Source: Anticarsia gemmatalis (Eukaryota > Arthropoda > Insecta > Lepidoptera > Erebidae). From it: DNA of 64,000 bases. The translations under genes were made by a program, and so were the position numbers. Below the pieces are notes generated by a model. It had not been told where the DNA came from, made no database searches, and worked only from the letters and a program-made list of their open reading frames with translations. Location: contig NC_134756.1 in the NCBI RefSeq assembly GCF_050436995.1, positions 8,928,001-8,992,000 of the forward strand, in the 5' to 3' direction. Positions 1 through 13,976 of the stretch are shown in pieces. How positions within the stretch are numbered: the first letter of the stretch is position 1; each line of letters starts with the position of its first letter.

Positions 1-142
1 GTATGCCCATTAACTATCCCTGAGGATAGTTAACACATTCAAACAAGCAAACTTACCTTTACAGTCGTAGAAAACGAAGGAAAAATAAAATTATTCCTCC
101 ATTTCCTTAGGTACTTACAAGCTTAAACCATAGAGTATCATA

Positions 143-393
143 TCTATACTATACTAATATTATAAAGCTGAAGAGTTTGTTTGTTTGAACGCGCTAATCT
201 CAGGAACTACAGGTCCGATTTGAAAAATTCTTTCAGTGTTAGATAGCCCATTTATCGAGGAAGGCTATAAGCTATATATCATCACGCTACGACAAATAGG
301 AGCAGAGTACCAGTAAAAAATGTTACAAAAACGGGGAAAATCATGACCCATTCCTTCTTATGTGACGCAAGCGAAGTTGCGCGGGTCAGCTAG
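143..393 (+). mobile_element. non-autonomous Helitron, full length
   Basis: The element begins TCTATACT..ACTAATATTATAAAG and ends GCGCGGGTCAGCTAG. Just before the CTAG end is a hairpin, CGCAA-GCGAAG-TTGCG. TC start, 3' hairpin, CTRR end and no terminal inverted repeats are Helitron features. The element is about 250 bp with no coding capacity. Three more copies lie in this window. Confidence 0.75.
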
Positions 394-3300
394 TACATTA
401 TAAGTAGAGGATTATCTCTTAAACAAACAACAAGTTAGCATCAGGTTTCTGTTTGTTTTTAACATTTAGTCGATTTCTCGAACACGTGTATCGATTGCTC
501 ATCGATTACGTTGAACCGTAGAAACGAGAAGCCAGTTGTGAATGACCAGTGTTCAATGACTCACTTTATTTTCGTTAATAACTGCGTCACTAATCTTTTA
601 ATAGTTATTGAGACCTCTTAAGGACAACTGTGGTATTTATAATATAATATATAATATTCAATGTTTACTGTTTAATGAATTATGTAAACTGTTTTTTACT
701 AGTTAATTGTTATTAATTTGTGGTTTAACACGTCACACCCATAGAGTTGCGTTAGTCGAGGCGTTGAGACTTGAAAACAATAATGATGGTTCTCGTCTAT
801 GCAATAACATCACGCATTGATTAAATTACTAAGCACGTGATATAGTCGTAAATCTAACTTTTAACAACGTAATAAGTATATCTTTTTACTTTTGTTATAA
901 TTTTCATCGACACGGAATACATATTGATGTGAAACAATAAATATCGCAGAGAGAGTGACAATAAAAACGTTGAATCGTGATGTAATCATTTCTTTTTTAT
1001 TGTATTAGAAATTGATTTCGAATCAGGCAGGTTTTACACTGGGTTAGAGTTTTTTGTACCAAAAGCGAATCAGTGCAAATCCATATTTGTTACGCTTGTG
1101 CGCGATTTAACTTTGTCACGGAAGAGCTCGCGCGTGAGTTGCCAAGGCAGACGGAATTTACTTTGATAGCGTATAGAACTAGTGACCTAGTGAATTCTTA
1201 GATACGACTTTAACTGACAGCTTCGTCAAAACGTTCATGTTTTTACATAGATTTTGTGTTATGTTTTTTACTACGGGTTTTGTCAATATTCATTTACCAA
1301 TTCTACCTAAATACCTACTCATAAAAGTTTGCGTACATTAGAGTAAAGGGTCTTTAATTTAAGATATGCAATATTTCGGCCTAATTTCTCAATGATACTA
1401 CCCATCATAACATCCTTAAATTATTTCGTTTCATAGCTCTTTGAAAATATAGTCGTATTAAATACCTACCAGTAAATAAAATTACTTCCTGGATCAAATA
1501 CCTAAGCTCAGCTGCTCATAATCGCCAGTACTATACCTCTACCGAGGAATCAGTAATTCAATAAATCCGATCCCAAAAAATATAAGTAGATATCAAATCC
1601 AATTTTCAAACACGACAAAATCAATCTATCCGGGATTCCTTCACTAAATATTTTCCTATCCTTCAAAGGAAATATCCGAAATAGGGAACGACAGTTAACG
1701 CTTCCTGATCGTAAATCTAAAGGGGATTTTCCATAATCCTAATAGCATTGACTGAACTAGCCACTGAGCTGTAATAAATTACAAAGTATGAAGTAACTCG
1801 ATACAGAATCCTATTTTCTGAAGTATCTATGATCCTTTTTATAGGGAGTGTTCTAGTTTCTTAGCGTCAAGGTTTCGGAGTAAAGTAATGTGATCGGATC
1901 ACTTTATTAGGTTTTTGAGACCGGGAATTTTTAAATCAAAGACAGATAAGCTATCAATCTGAACTAATCCCACACGACGACCTACATTTTAGCATACAAT
2001 TAGTTAGAAGAACTTAATTGATCGAAGGCAAATTAATTAACGCGCCAGGATTATGCGACATCCGACCCATTTGCTCAGTTGTACAGTCAATCAATCACCA
2101 GTTTGTCTTGACAAGCGACACGCATCCGAACATCCTCCCGTCAAAGATCCACTACCACGAGCAGTTGTTACATTTCCACCTCACTTACTCCCTCATTTGC
2201 AATGCCGATACCATTCCAATACAATTACACATTATATTTACTTACAAATCAAACAAACCTTACATAATTTCCTCCCTTATCACCTTCAGAATAAGTTCTA
2301 GAATCACATAAATATTACTTCGATGAATGAAGAAAGTAAGTTTGCTTCAGCGATCTTACAAACTGCATTGAAACAATTGTTTTATTGCAATTTGGACCTT
2401 ATTGGTTTGTGATAAGATTTATATAGAACGTATGAGTCTTGATCCAGGATAGATGTTGTGTTGAAGTGGCTAATGGTTCGTGGGGAGATATATGTCGTGG
2501 TTTCGTAAAGAAAAGTGGAAGACGAAGAAAAGGTAACTGTCTACGAAAGTAGGGAAAAATACATGAATATTTGTACATTATTTATTACTACTTCTCACAG
2601 TTTCTTGAATAATTAATCCTCTAGCAAAGTTATAAATAATGTATACAGAAAAGAACCATCAATAGTACCAAAACTTATGATTTCTATCAACCAAAAACTA
2701 GTAGTAACTTTTAATGAATTCAAGAAACATCAAAATACTGCAATCTCTCAAAGTAACGTCTATTTATTTCAACAGCTACCTAAACTAAAATTAAATACTT
2801 AAGATTAAGCAGCTAAAAGGAAAAATATACTGAAATCAATCATACCGCATTTAGGAATCGTTTCATCATAATTTTGTTAAGCACATTAGGTACTGAAAGA
2901 GAAAAATACATTTCAAATGATAATCGTTTACTCATCGTATTGCCAAGTTGTACTCGATGTGGGTTAATCGCTACTATGTATAGTCGATTAGTGGATATAC
3001 GAGTAGTTGTTTGCAGGCTCAAAAATTCTGAGGGATTACTTTTTGATGTACGAACTTACAAACTAGATTCGATTGAAAATCTTAACTATATAATTACTAG
3101 TAAATTGTAACTCGCTTAGGGTGCCTTTAACATTCTTTTTTATTTGCTCTGTTTCTATGTGAGTATTGTCTGTCATTGTAAAATTATGTGCGTAAGCCGT
3201 TTCTTTGTGTATGTCTGTGTGTTTGTATGTGAGTGTGTCTTGATTGACGGCCTTTTACTTGCAATAAAAGCCAAATTTGATTTAAGACCCTTTATTTAAA

Positions 3301-4400
3301 CATTTTTATCTCTACCAATCAATTAATTTAAGACAAGCTTAATAAGACTTAACTTGATAGAAAGCACGTTTTAAGTGTCCTAGAGGATATAAAAAATACC
3401 GATATAACATTGATGGAAAATAGCCTAAAGGAAAAGGTCCACTTACTAAAGTTTTTAGTGAAACCTCTCCCGTGGGTATTTGGACATCGTAACCTCTTAC
3501 CAAATCGGCTTGAATGCTTGACAAGATGGTTCCGTGGTTTCTCTAAGTAACAAAATTATTTTGTGGAAACTACTTTATTTCCTTGTGTTTTTCGTAACGG
3601 TTGTATTGGATTTTGAACTTTGTTAATTGCAGATTTCACTAAAAGATATGTCATTTAGGATGAATGTAACGTTCTTTTGAGAAAATACGGTGATATGTGC
3701 TCAAAAAAATATATATTGGTAATTATCTAATCGTTGTACCCTGTTCAATCTTTAATTAAACAATCACAAGATTAACTTAAGTCTAGTTTCGTAATTATTT
3801 TGAATTGTCATAATATAAGAGCCTGTTTAATCATGGAGAAATCTCCTATCCGATCCGTGAATTGACAGCAAATTTATGAAAACAACCGTTGCAATTCTGA
3901 ATAAGGAAAGGAGAGCTTCTCAAAAGGATCTAAGACACTATCCGATCCTCATTCAGAAATGGTCAAACTTGGCAATATGAAACTAGTATCAAACAATATT
4001 CTTCACCGCGGCTATTATGATCTAACGCTATTAGATAAACGTAATGATTCTAAACTGCATACATTTACATTTTAAACCGACATTTGCATAGTAAACTTAC
4101 TTGATTTCAATGCGTTACATACTTGATTAAGTCATACTAGTATACTCATTACATAGTTGCACGACTCGTTTTGATATACTCCTAACAACAACTTTACGAT
4201 AATCCTTGTGATAATGATCTGAGTATTAATTATAAAATAAATAATTTATTTTAATTATTACATGCAGATGCAGTAGTGCATTATGCGGTTAATTGAAAAT
4301 TTCCACATTGATGCATTGAATATTTAAAATAATAAATAAATTATAATATTATTATAATACACTCGCAACTTTTTGAGTTCACTTACAACAGGCTTCGGGA

Positions 4401-4570
4401 GCTACCATTGGGTTGGGAGGTCGTGGGTTAGATTCACCACACGAAACAATTATTTGTGCGATCCACAATAGTTTTTTCGGGTTCGGTTGTACTTTATCTC
4501 CGTCGTTTGTAAAAGTCCCCGCGTCACAAAAGCAATGCTTAGTGCAGGAGAAGTCTTTAAAAAAAAAAGA
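4401..4570 (+). mobile_element. tRNA-derived SINE, 5'-degraded copy
   Basis: Retains the B-box region (GTGGGTTAGATTC), the ATTATTTGTGCGATCCACAA body and an A-rich tail. Same family as 20263-20491. Confidence 0.7.
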
Positions 4571-5883
4571 AATTAGCCATTATTATTTATTTGACGACGA
4601 CCGCAATCAATATATTACTCTGCTACCAAAATCATCACTTCAATTATGAGGCCAGGCTCTTTCCATCTACAGTACAACCGATAATATCTATCAACTCTTA
4701 AGAAAAAGATAATTTGTACCTAAATGATTTAACAGCAATGCTATGAATCATATGGCTGAGTCAGTAACATTCTCTGGTCTCAGGTAGCCGTTGACTCATC
4801 GGCGTCAAGTCGTGGACCAACCGTGACGGCTTATGTAATCATCTTTGTTTATGAATATACTACACTTTGTACAGGAATCTGTATATTATGTTTTGTTTTA
4901 AATAGTAATTTGTTTCCAAATTACCTGTGTACTTTCCCATAGTTAAATTTGACATACATTTGTGTGAATTGAGGCGTATAGTTTCATATTTTTCGGCATC
5001 TTCCTTCTCGGTGATCCTTGTGCGAAATAAAGGATCTATTGTCTTGTGTAATTGCTTTTAATTTACAGTTTATAACTAACAGTTTTTTCATCCAGGAGTG
5101 CAGTCCAAATCGTGTATTCATAATTTTGATAGAATTCGGTTTTTGACTAATTAAATATAAGTGCAAATTATGCATTTTCAACGGATAGAACAGTTATGAA
5201 ATACTCATTTATGAATTAAGTACTAAGGTGAGTAACGATATTGCATTTACATATTAACATGTCAATTAACCTAACATCTTAAAAATGGTAATTACTTACT
5301 TAATATGTACTTACAGTATTTTATTATGTTTTATGTAACGTATGAATCACATTTCTTTACTATTCACTTTAAAGGAAATAATAAAACAATGTGGTAATTT
5401 GTAGAACTCATTTTAATAATTTCCTCGCACAAATACATAATAATTGAGAGGCTATGACAAAATGTTTGCCAACAGTTTTAAGGTCATGATGATTCATGGG
5501 CTTCACGGATATGGACAAAGCCTTCTTAGTACAATGTGTAGTACTATCTCTATAGTAGGTAGGTAGTACGTGCTTATGCTGACATACCTATCTCGATTTC
5601 TTAGATCATATTATTTATTATGTTTCATTTACTATTTAAGAGCCATAGGAATGTTATTAGTAAAAAATGCAAATATAAAAAAAACGTGTTGTTCTCGATG
5701 TCACAGTTATACATAGAGGGCAGTATTTAGTCTCCTGGGACTAATATATTACAAATAGTCTTTGTTTATCCCGTCACTGCTGAGCCAGGTGTGTTCTATA
5801 AAATTTAACAATATTTGTATGTTACTATAGAATTTGTAATTTTACGTTCATCTACAACGAGCTTTTTAGAAAGAATTTTACTT

Positions 5884-5924
5884 TTTAACCGACTTCAAAA
5901 AAAGGGGGAGGTTCTCAATTCGTC
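5884..5924 (+). repeat. fragment of a common lepidopteran dispersed repeat
   Basis: TTTTAACCGACTTCAAAAAA-type sequence followed by GGGGGAGGTTCTCAATTCG is a widespread motif in moth and butterfly genomes, from memory. It abuts the MITE at 5949. Confidence 0.5.
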
Positions 5925-5948
5925 GCGATATTTTGTTGTACTACAGTA

Positions 5949-6125
5949 CCTCGATTCTCTACTACTATCGACTACCGGCTACCTATCGAAATTTTGACAT
6001 TTAGAACGTACTGCCAAAACATTTCCTACGACACCCGTCAGAGGCGCTGAACAGATTTTCATACAAAATTTCTCGATGACAGGTCAGTTATCGGGAGTCG
6101 ATAGTAGTAGAGAATCGAGCTACAG
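5949..6125 (-). mobile_element. foldback MITE (GTAGCGCGATTCTCTAC family), near full length
   Basis: The terminal inverted repeats read TCGATTCTCTACTACTATCG on the left, with its complement on the right (ending near 6119). The internal core is ACCCGTCAGAGGCGCTGA in reverse. It is inserted right next to another lepidopteran repeat (CCGACTTCAAAAAAAGGGGG at 5888). Confidence 0.7.
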
Positions 6126-7274
6126 AAGTTGACAGTTGAAGCATCAGCAGCACTTATTAATCGAGGTAATCCTTAAGCATTCCGAAACACAAATACATAC
6201 ATTTGTTCCCATCAACGCCATGACTGCCAATCCCACATTCCATTTACCAATAAGCTAATAACTTATAGCTTATGATTTACAATAGCAATCGAATACGAAA
6301 ATGAAATCATTAGGCTTAATCGGCTCTTTATTGCCTACCCTACGGTTTTGGCGTAACAATCGATGAACAACAATAAATTGTACGTTAATACATATCAAAC
6401 GTATTAATCGACTTCTGTATTTACACAATTATTTGGCAATGTCTAGAATAATTCTTAACTTTAATAAAGCACATAATCGAAAAATACTCAATAGTCTAAT
6501 TAGTTGTATGAATGATAATTGCTTATTAAAAAGTTCAACATAGGCTTTTGGCTTTTCAATGAGGCTTAACGGTTTAAGGTGTTAGATGCAAGAGTAAAAC
6601 TGCTTAAGTGATAAATGTTCTTTACTTGCTAACGGTGAAGTAAAACATGGTGCGTGAGCATTGCATACGAAGAGTAAAGATCTTCCTAACTAATTCTTAA
6701 TCTGACCATCTTAGTGGACTCAAGCGTTAAACCGCCCTTCATTCTGGGCTGAAAAACGTTTTTAAAAGGTGTTATATATTATATATTACAAGTATTGCTA
6801 GTTTGGTTTTATGAAAGAAAAATATATTTAGTTGAAATATTTTTCTTTCATATAATTTCCCCTCGTAATAAATAATACAAAGCTCGCAAATATGCCAGAA
6901 CTAATCTTTTATATATTTATGTTCTAACATTTAAAAATTAAATGTCGTTATAATTTGTTCCCAGGACAAAGTCCTAGTTAATTACGTAAACAGAAGTAAT
7001 ATAAAAGAGTAATTATGAGTGCTGTGGTTGCGAACCTGCGCCATTTGCATTTTGTGAAAGCCTTTTTTCCTGTGTTAGCAAGTTTGATATAAAATATAGT
7101 ACTTTCTGTCATACTTATACAAAATATAGAGTACCTACTATTAAAAGTTTGAAGAAGAAAATATAACTTTCCGGAGATAAGCAAAAATCTATGTTTTATG
7201 CTAAAAAGCCTAATTGAAATCCTAACATTTTTATTTATTATAACTGAAAATTTTTACCTGAATCTTATTGTTTA

Positions 7275-7522
7275 CTAGCTGACCCGCGCAACTTCGCTTG
7301 CGTCACATAAGAGAATGAGTCAAAATTTTCCCCGTTTTTGTAACATTTTTTACTGGTACTCTGCTCCTATTGGTTGTAGCGTGATGATACATAGCCTATA
7401 GCCTTCCTCGATAAATGGGCTACCCAACAGTGAAAGAATTTTTCAACTCGGGTCAGTAGTTCCTGAGATTAGCGCGTTCAAACAAACAAACAAACTCTTC
7501 AGCTTTATAATATTAGTATAGA
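7275..7522 (-). mobile_element. non-autonomous Helitron, full length
   Basis: Reverse-oriented copy of the element at 143-393: CTAG at 7275, the 3' hairpin next, and the TC-type end at 7521-7522. It carries the GTTTGTTTG run as its complement. Confidence 0.75.
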
Positions 7523-8849
7523 TTCTGTTATGTAAAAGAGAAATTGTCCTCTTCTCAAAGTAGAACCAAGTTGTTCTTTATTATTATAAATATTATTCTA
7601 AAACATTACTTATTTGCGGTTCTCATTTATAACCATTAGATAAATCAGAATAAATTATAATAAGACAAAAAGTGTTGGGTGCTTATTACAAATAGTTTAG
7701 AAGGAAAAATAATAGTAATATTTGCATTACAGAATAAAAACGCTGTAAATAATAAAGTTTATTTATGGAACAATTAATAAGTACACTTTTATATAAAATA
7801 ATATCATAGCTTAATAAAATGTTTACTTAACTATAAATACTGCTTTGTTAAGCTTTATTAATAGGCACTATAAATATACGTTTTTAATAAGTTTGTATTA
7901 TATTATTATTTTATAAAACAAAAAATAGCAACTTCAAAATAGTACATTTTTACATATATTTTTTTATTATATTATTATCTTGAAGTATTAGTTAAAATGA
8001 CACTTTAATTACAGGATAGTAAGTAATATTGTTACTAGTTAGTGAATATCTCTCAGTACATGAGATTTCTTCCTCCTCATAAATCAAATATAACTTAGGC
8101 CGATTCATAACTGAGGGCATTATCTTTAATTCAATGTAGGTGGGTGTAGCGGCCAACGACCGACAAATTGCCTCAAATACAATCGTTATTATACGACACC
8201 TATAACCACTGCTATGACCACAAAGGAAATCGTAAAATCAAAGGAATAATGAAAAGATTAATAACGAGAAGCCCCTTTTTATTTTCAATAAATTTTGTAT
8301 TGTTACCACAGATTTGAGATGACGTAGATTCTATTTATTGAGGCTTTTGATTCAGTCTTTTCTTACTTAATTTAATGCATAATTTCTTCAAGCATAGTTA
8401 TAAATTTGTAGGCAAAGAAAATAGCCGAAATCGTAAAAAATAAAATGCTTAAACGAAAAGAATAATCCAAGATTTTCTAAAATATTATCACTCAACTTTC
8501 TAGATTGTAGTAAATCATATTTTCGTCCTACAGTCGCTATTTCTAGGATTTTATATTTTTTATTTGATGTCAACGACTCGCTAGTAGAGAAAGTTTTCAG
8601 TTAATAAACTTTGCAGTTTTCTAACGTTTCTTCGAAATTTTTAGCAAAATAATTCATGTAAAACGTCTCAAAATTACGATAAGGACAGTCTCGTTAGGCG
8701 ACAAGTTTCTACGAAAACATACATTTAGATTAGCAGTCTAATTTGGAAGTAGGGCCCTCCTAAAATATTTTATATTTCTAGGAATATAATACAATATTTT
8801 TACACGAACTGGAATTATTTTATAATTTACTATCAGTGTAGGCTGTACG

Positions 8850-9035
8850 GTACCTAGCGCGATTCTCTACTACTATGATTGAGTATCGACCACCAAGTAT
8901 CTATCGAAAAAAATATGTATGAAAATCTGATCAGCGCCTCTAGCGGGCGTTGTTTGAATTATTTTTACAGAGCATTTTAAATGTCAACCTCTAAATACAT
9001 AGGAATACCGACTGTAGAGAATCGCACTACAGGAG
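8850..9035 (+). mobile_element. foldback MITE, same family, diverged
   Basis: Left end TAGCGCGATTCTCTACTAC, right end GTAGAGAATCGCACTAC, core CAGCGCCTCTAGCGGGCG at 8932. Left and right arms have drifted apart but still pair at the ends. Confidence 0.65.
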
Positions 9036-10299
9036 TATGGGTGATGAAGACGTAACAACGTTGTTTCTTCTGTTCTGCCTTCTGTCACCAACACATTTTG
9101 ATTTTAATTTTTACCTTTCACACAGCGATTTCTAAAAGCAAACATCCACAGTTTAATAAAGACTAAGAGTGTAATGTAAATAGTCTATAGTATAAGACTA
9201 TCCATCATAATATTATCTTTTATTTTAAAGTAGCACGCTGCCGGCGCCGTGGGTGTATCCTTCATTGAAAGCAATGAACATTATCCACTTATTGTCCACT
9301 AAATTGGTTAATTGTCGGTGCATCGCTTGCGATCTCGTGGGCCATTTAAATTAAGGCGACGAAGTAGGCGGTCGCATAGAAAGATAAATAGATATTTAGA
9401 AGTTCCATTGTTCGGATCATTTTGAGGGGATTACAATGATGATGTGGTTAAATTAAACGGTACAGAAACTTTTTAGAGTATCTATATCTCGATATGAAAA
9501 CACATTGAACGCTCTAATGGATTAATTAGTTTGGAATATTTATTGGTTATGTATAATAGCTTTAGTTATTATAGTGTTCATAGATTTGTGCAGAATTTGT
9601 AAAAAACTAAGTTCCTCTTTAATGTTAGAGTCCTTGGATCGCGACCACTTGAACAACTTAACTATCTGAGAAAGAACTTAGAATAGATTACACATTCTTT
9701 CTAAGTCTATTACTACTAACTACTATAAATCTTTTGATAACGCCTAAAACTTCGTCTTATCATTCGAAATACTAAATTTCCTATTTCACCATGCACTATG
9801 ACATTTCTTTCTTCTCTTCTTGTATTTTTTGCATCCTCAATGCCTCACAACGGATATAATTGAGACAATTCTCTAACGCCTACATATTATTAGCGGATAA
9901 ATGAACGTGTAGGAGGCCCTCCTTCCTCTTATTAAACATGCAAATTGTACAATTAATCCCGTTATTTAAGTTAATCACTGACTCAGCTAAATAATTAAAA
10001 TGAAATGTTAAGGTCAAGCGAAATATTTGGTCAATTTGGTATTTATTTTTTAAACTAGGGTTAAAATTTCTATGTAATATAACGTATTTATGTGACTACG
10101 TGCTAAATATATTTTTGAAATTAAATTACGAGCGTGACACACTATAAAAATAAAACAATCCTGTTGGTATTATTTTTTTGTTTTTGTACTAAATACAAAC
10201 AAAATATTCTCCGATAGGTAACTAACAAAACAATAGAACACAAAGCAGCAATAAATTTTTCCATTTTCGTTTTGTTGGCGATATTGTTTGGGCTACAAA

Positions 10300-10350
10300 A
10301 CTAACCAATCAGTGTCCCGAAAATAATGACGTCACAATTTCGTCAACACA
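10300..10350. promoter_or_regulatory. CCAAT and CRE-like motif pair
   Basis: ACCAATCAG (about 10304) is followed by the full palindromic CRE TGACGTCA (about 10328). Such a pair can occur in promoters, but no exon can be attached to it. Confidence 0.2.
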
Positions 10351-10544
10351 TCCGTGGGAGGCCAGTGAGACATAAATCTCTTAAGACAAGTTTGACCTTT
10401 AAGATTCAACTGTTCTTAGTAATGATTCATGTAATCTGGCTCAATTAGATCTTGTTGGAAACTTTACTGAATCACCTTTAAAATATGATTGCTATGAGGA
10501 AAATCTCTGCTATTATGATACCCAACACCTATGCAATGTTTTAC

Positions 10545-10690
10545 TAAGTCTGATTCCTTGTCCCATTAACGGGCAAAGGCACCTTATATTATTATCTTTG
10601 ACAGCTCTCTCAGTCAGTCGTTGCTCCTGACTATCCATCTGAAAACGCTTCAGTTTATCCCGCCATCTACGCTTGGATCTTCCCCTTCAC
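10545..10690. repeat. dispersed repeat of the 'cccactgctgggcaaaggc' type, degenerate
   Basis: TCCCATTAACGGGCAAAGGC resembles the repeat ends at 28732, 37735, 53348 and 63350. Family assignment (LINE 3' end versus SINE) is uncertain. Confidence 0.35.
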
Positions 10691-11234
10691 CGACACACAT
10701 TTCCCTTTAGTTTTAAAGTGCTATTAGAGTCACAAGAGTTAGATTTAATCGGAATTCTAGAAATAAAGATCAAGTAAAATTTTATATTAAAGAAAGAAAT
10801 AGAAAAGTGCAAATTGTTTTTAAAACTGACTCGATACAAAATTCTATAAATAAATATTTATATAAATTGAACTGAATCCTAGAGCCCTGCTATTCGGGTT
10901 CTACAAACACATTTTCGGTCTCATAAGCGGACTTTGATCATAAACTTCCAATGCGATTTCTAACTTTGGACTGATTCAATATTTACTTGGATATTTATTG
11001 GAATCCAGTCGCACAACACAAATATTAGAACTGTTAATATTTTCTAAGCTAAACGTTTATTTGTCTTTGCTGACATCGATTTGAAGTTACAACTTGCAAT
11101 ATCTACCATCTTTATTTTTATAAGCGCTTAAATCCAATTTTTAAACATCTAAATTATTTAATCAAATAATAATTTGTTTGACTTTTTACCTTACATTAGC
11201 TTTCTAAATAACAAAAGGTGTCGAGCCGTGGGAT

Positions 11235-11312
11235 ATATGTATTTTCGCAGGACATTTTAAATGTCAAACTCTCGTTACTCGATAATACCGTCTTTAGAGA
11301 ATCGCGCTACAG
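11235..11312 (+). mobile_element. foldback MITE, right half only
   Basis: CATTTTAAATGTCAAACTCTCG followed by TAGAGAATCGCGCTACAG matches the right arm of the 8850-9035 copy. The left arm and core are missing. Confidence 0.6.
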
Positions 11313-13616
11313 ATCTCCTTATACTTCATAATATATTTCATTTAGCATGAATAAATCTCGTGTTATTCAGACATTTATAAGAATAAGAAAAACTATGCAA
11401 TAACTTATTATCATATTAAAGTTACTCAAACAAAGGAGGTTTATCTAGTTTTCAAATTTCAAGATAAAGCAAAACTTCAACTTGAGATGGAATACTGATA
11501 ATCAAGTACAATAAATCTTAGTTGAAAATCAAATAGGCTAGACTTGTACTCGCAGTTTGGTAGAAGTCCACTATTTTAGTCAAAAAAACAAAATTTTCAG
11601 TTAACACCACGCTAAATTTTATCAAATCCGATTCAACGGCTTAGCTATAACGACGGAAGAGACAAACAGACTACGATATTACAATATTAGTATTGAAGTC
11701 TGAATAACGCAGAATAAACACAAATTTATTTCTAACTAATTCCAGTTTATAAATAAAACCACGACCTAAGGTGAAAATGGTTAGAACAAACTAAAGTTCA
11801 GCTAAAATAAGACCGCACTGTTATCCATTAGCGCAGGTAGTTTCTAAACTTGGCTTAAAACCCGAGTGCAGAGCAACTGAAGTTCCTCCATCCGCTTGTA
11901 ATAGCTCTCCTGAGAGCGTATCAAAATAAGTCTTGTTACGTACTTGGTGCAGGGAAAATTTTAAACTACTCATGTGACATTTCATGAAACACAAAAAAAA
12001 TCTACCTACCTAATATTTATTTGAAATAAAAATTATTTCTATGAAAAAGTATTCGTAAAAAAAAATATCAAAGCATGTGAATTTTGAGGTCCATAAAAAT
12101 AGGTTGCGTAGGTTTTACGCTAATGTATCAAAAGATACTGGCATAAATATGTAAAAAAATCAGAGAATGCCATTAAATAAGAAGATTTAAACTAACTTTT
12201 TCTAATAGAAATGGCGATGACAATTTTTTTGAAGGATTTTGGCCAGTGTCAGGGATACAAGGTGAAATGAATCCTTTTTGCTTTTTATATCAATAATTTA
12301 TAATCTATTACATTATTTACCTTTTTGGCGCGCAAATTACTCATTTGTTGAGTTTCGTTGTAAAGTTCTTTGTGAGTCTAGGGTACTTTCTGTGCGACGT
12401 ATCTACTTGAAATTGGTTTTGTACAAATACCGGGTATGTTTTTAACTAGCTAATAATTCTACTTGTAATAAAGCTAATTTCATAATCCCTTACAAAGAGT
12501 AAAAGTGATTGAATTTCAGGCATTCCTATACATCGGTTTATTTCGAAAATTTTGGCAATAAGTATGGTCGACTATGAAAATAAGACTGGTAAGCATTTTT
12601 ACGATTTATGTCTGTGATATATTGTGCAATAACCTCAATCTTAAATATTATATTGAGCTTCTTGAAGTGGATTTATTTCACGAAATATTCGAATATTTTA
12701 TTACAGCAATCGTTTCAAAACGTTTTCAGTTTTGGCGTTAAAGATTTATTGACCGTAACTAAAACGTAGCGTAAGCACAAAGATTAAATAAGATGTGCAT
12801 AATTAATTTCATAATCAACTTGAGTACATACTTTTACTGTTCAGTATTTTAATGCTTGCAGACAAAATGTCGAATAAAAACAATGGTAGTTGATAAACAC
12901 AAGAGATGTATAAAAGTTATCTTTACATTCAAGTGTTATGGATATGTTCCTCTAGTTTCGTATATGAATACGGATATTCAAATTACATATAATATCGATT
13001 TCGGATATGGTTTTGGATACAACTATTTCAGTTTATACGTTCGTTACAGATAGTTTTAGTCACGTCTAGAAAAAGGCATAGGTTACAATTTAGAGTCTGC
13101 CTTTTATCCGAATCTATTATAGGATACAGTTACGGATACGCATATAAATTTATTTAACGTTTAGAAGACTCAGGTCATTTATTTCAGATACCCGAAAGTG
13201 TCGCCTACAGTTACACTTCACTTATCAGGGATGAACTTGCTTTACATAACGCATTTCCATTAACTCAAAGTCTTATTAAAATAACATACATTTTCACACT
13301 ATTAAAGCATTTCTTTGCAGATCCAGCGATTTCTTCCACAGTATGAACAGTTGCATTATCTTCAACTGTTAACTGTTCTAAATTGGCTCTGTAGCAATTC
13401 AGCCAATTGTAGCTCCGACGCTAAGCTCGTGTTAATTATACAGTTTTACACTTCTTTCTTTGGCAAGCGTGTGTGTTGCTACATTTGAGAGTGTGGTTTA
13501 AAGAGCTTCGTTGTAGAAATAAATTCAGACATTTATATTCGACGTCAAAAATCCAATTGTGATAAGAACGCATGTTTTATATCTCTGTCATTTGTGATAA
13601 AGCCTTTACGAAATTG

Positions 13617-13976
13617 CATATCGACGATGAAGTGCCAATACCTCCTAACTGACATTTTGTCGATTTTTTGATTTTTAATGCGTTGGACATAAAATTGCAT
13701 TTTGCGTGTACTCGTCAAGACACCTAACTAAATATGTTGATAGTTTTGAGAGCAAATGCTAATAGAAATAGCTGCTAAGTCAATGCATGCATTCATTTAG
13801 CAAGACCTGTTGACATTACATCCTAAATTCAAGTGTAAAAAGCTTCTAAATTACTTAACGAAATTTTTGATGCCAAAATCTCCCAACTACAGCGGCAAAC
13901 GTGTTTGCGTTTTTTTTCTCCTCCTGTAAAATGGTGATTTTGTAGTTAAGAGGTATTGGTACTTCATCGTCGACAT
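13617..13976. mobile_element. MITE-like element bounded by 28-base inverted repeats
   Basis: CGACGATGAAGTGCCAATAC.. at 13623 is repeated inverted at 13944-13972 with two mismatches in 28 bases. The interior has no ORF. No target duplication was verified. Confidence 0.45.

Noticed and set aside
2018..2311. Two overlapping open frames of 97 and 82 codons
   Set aside because: No recognisable protein, low-complexity composition and no splice or family support.
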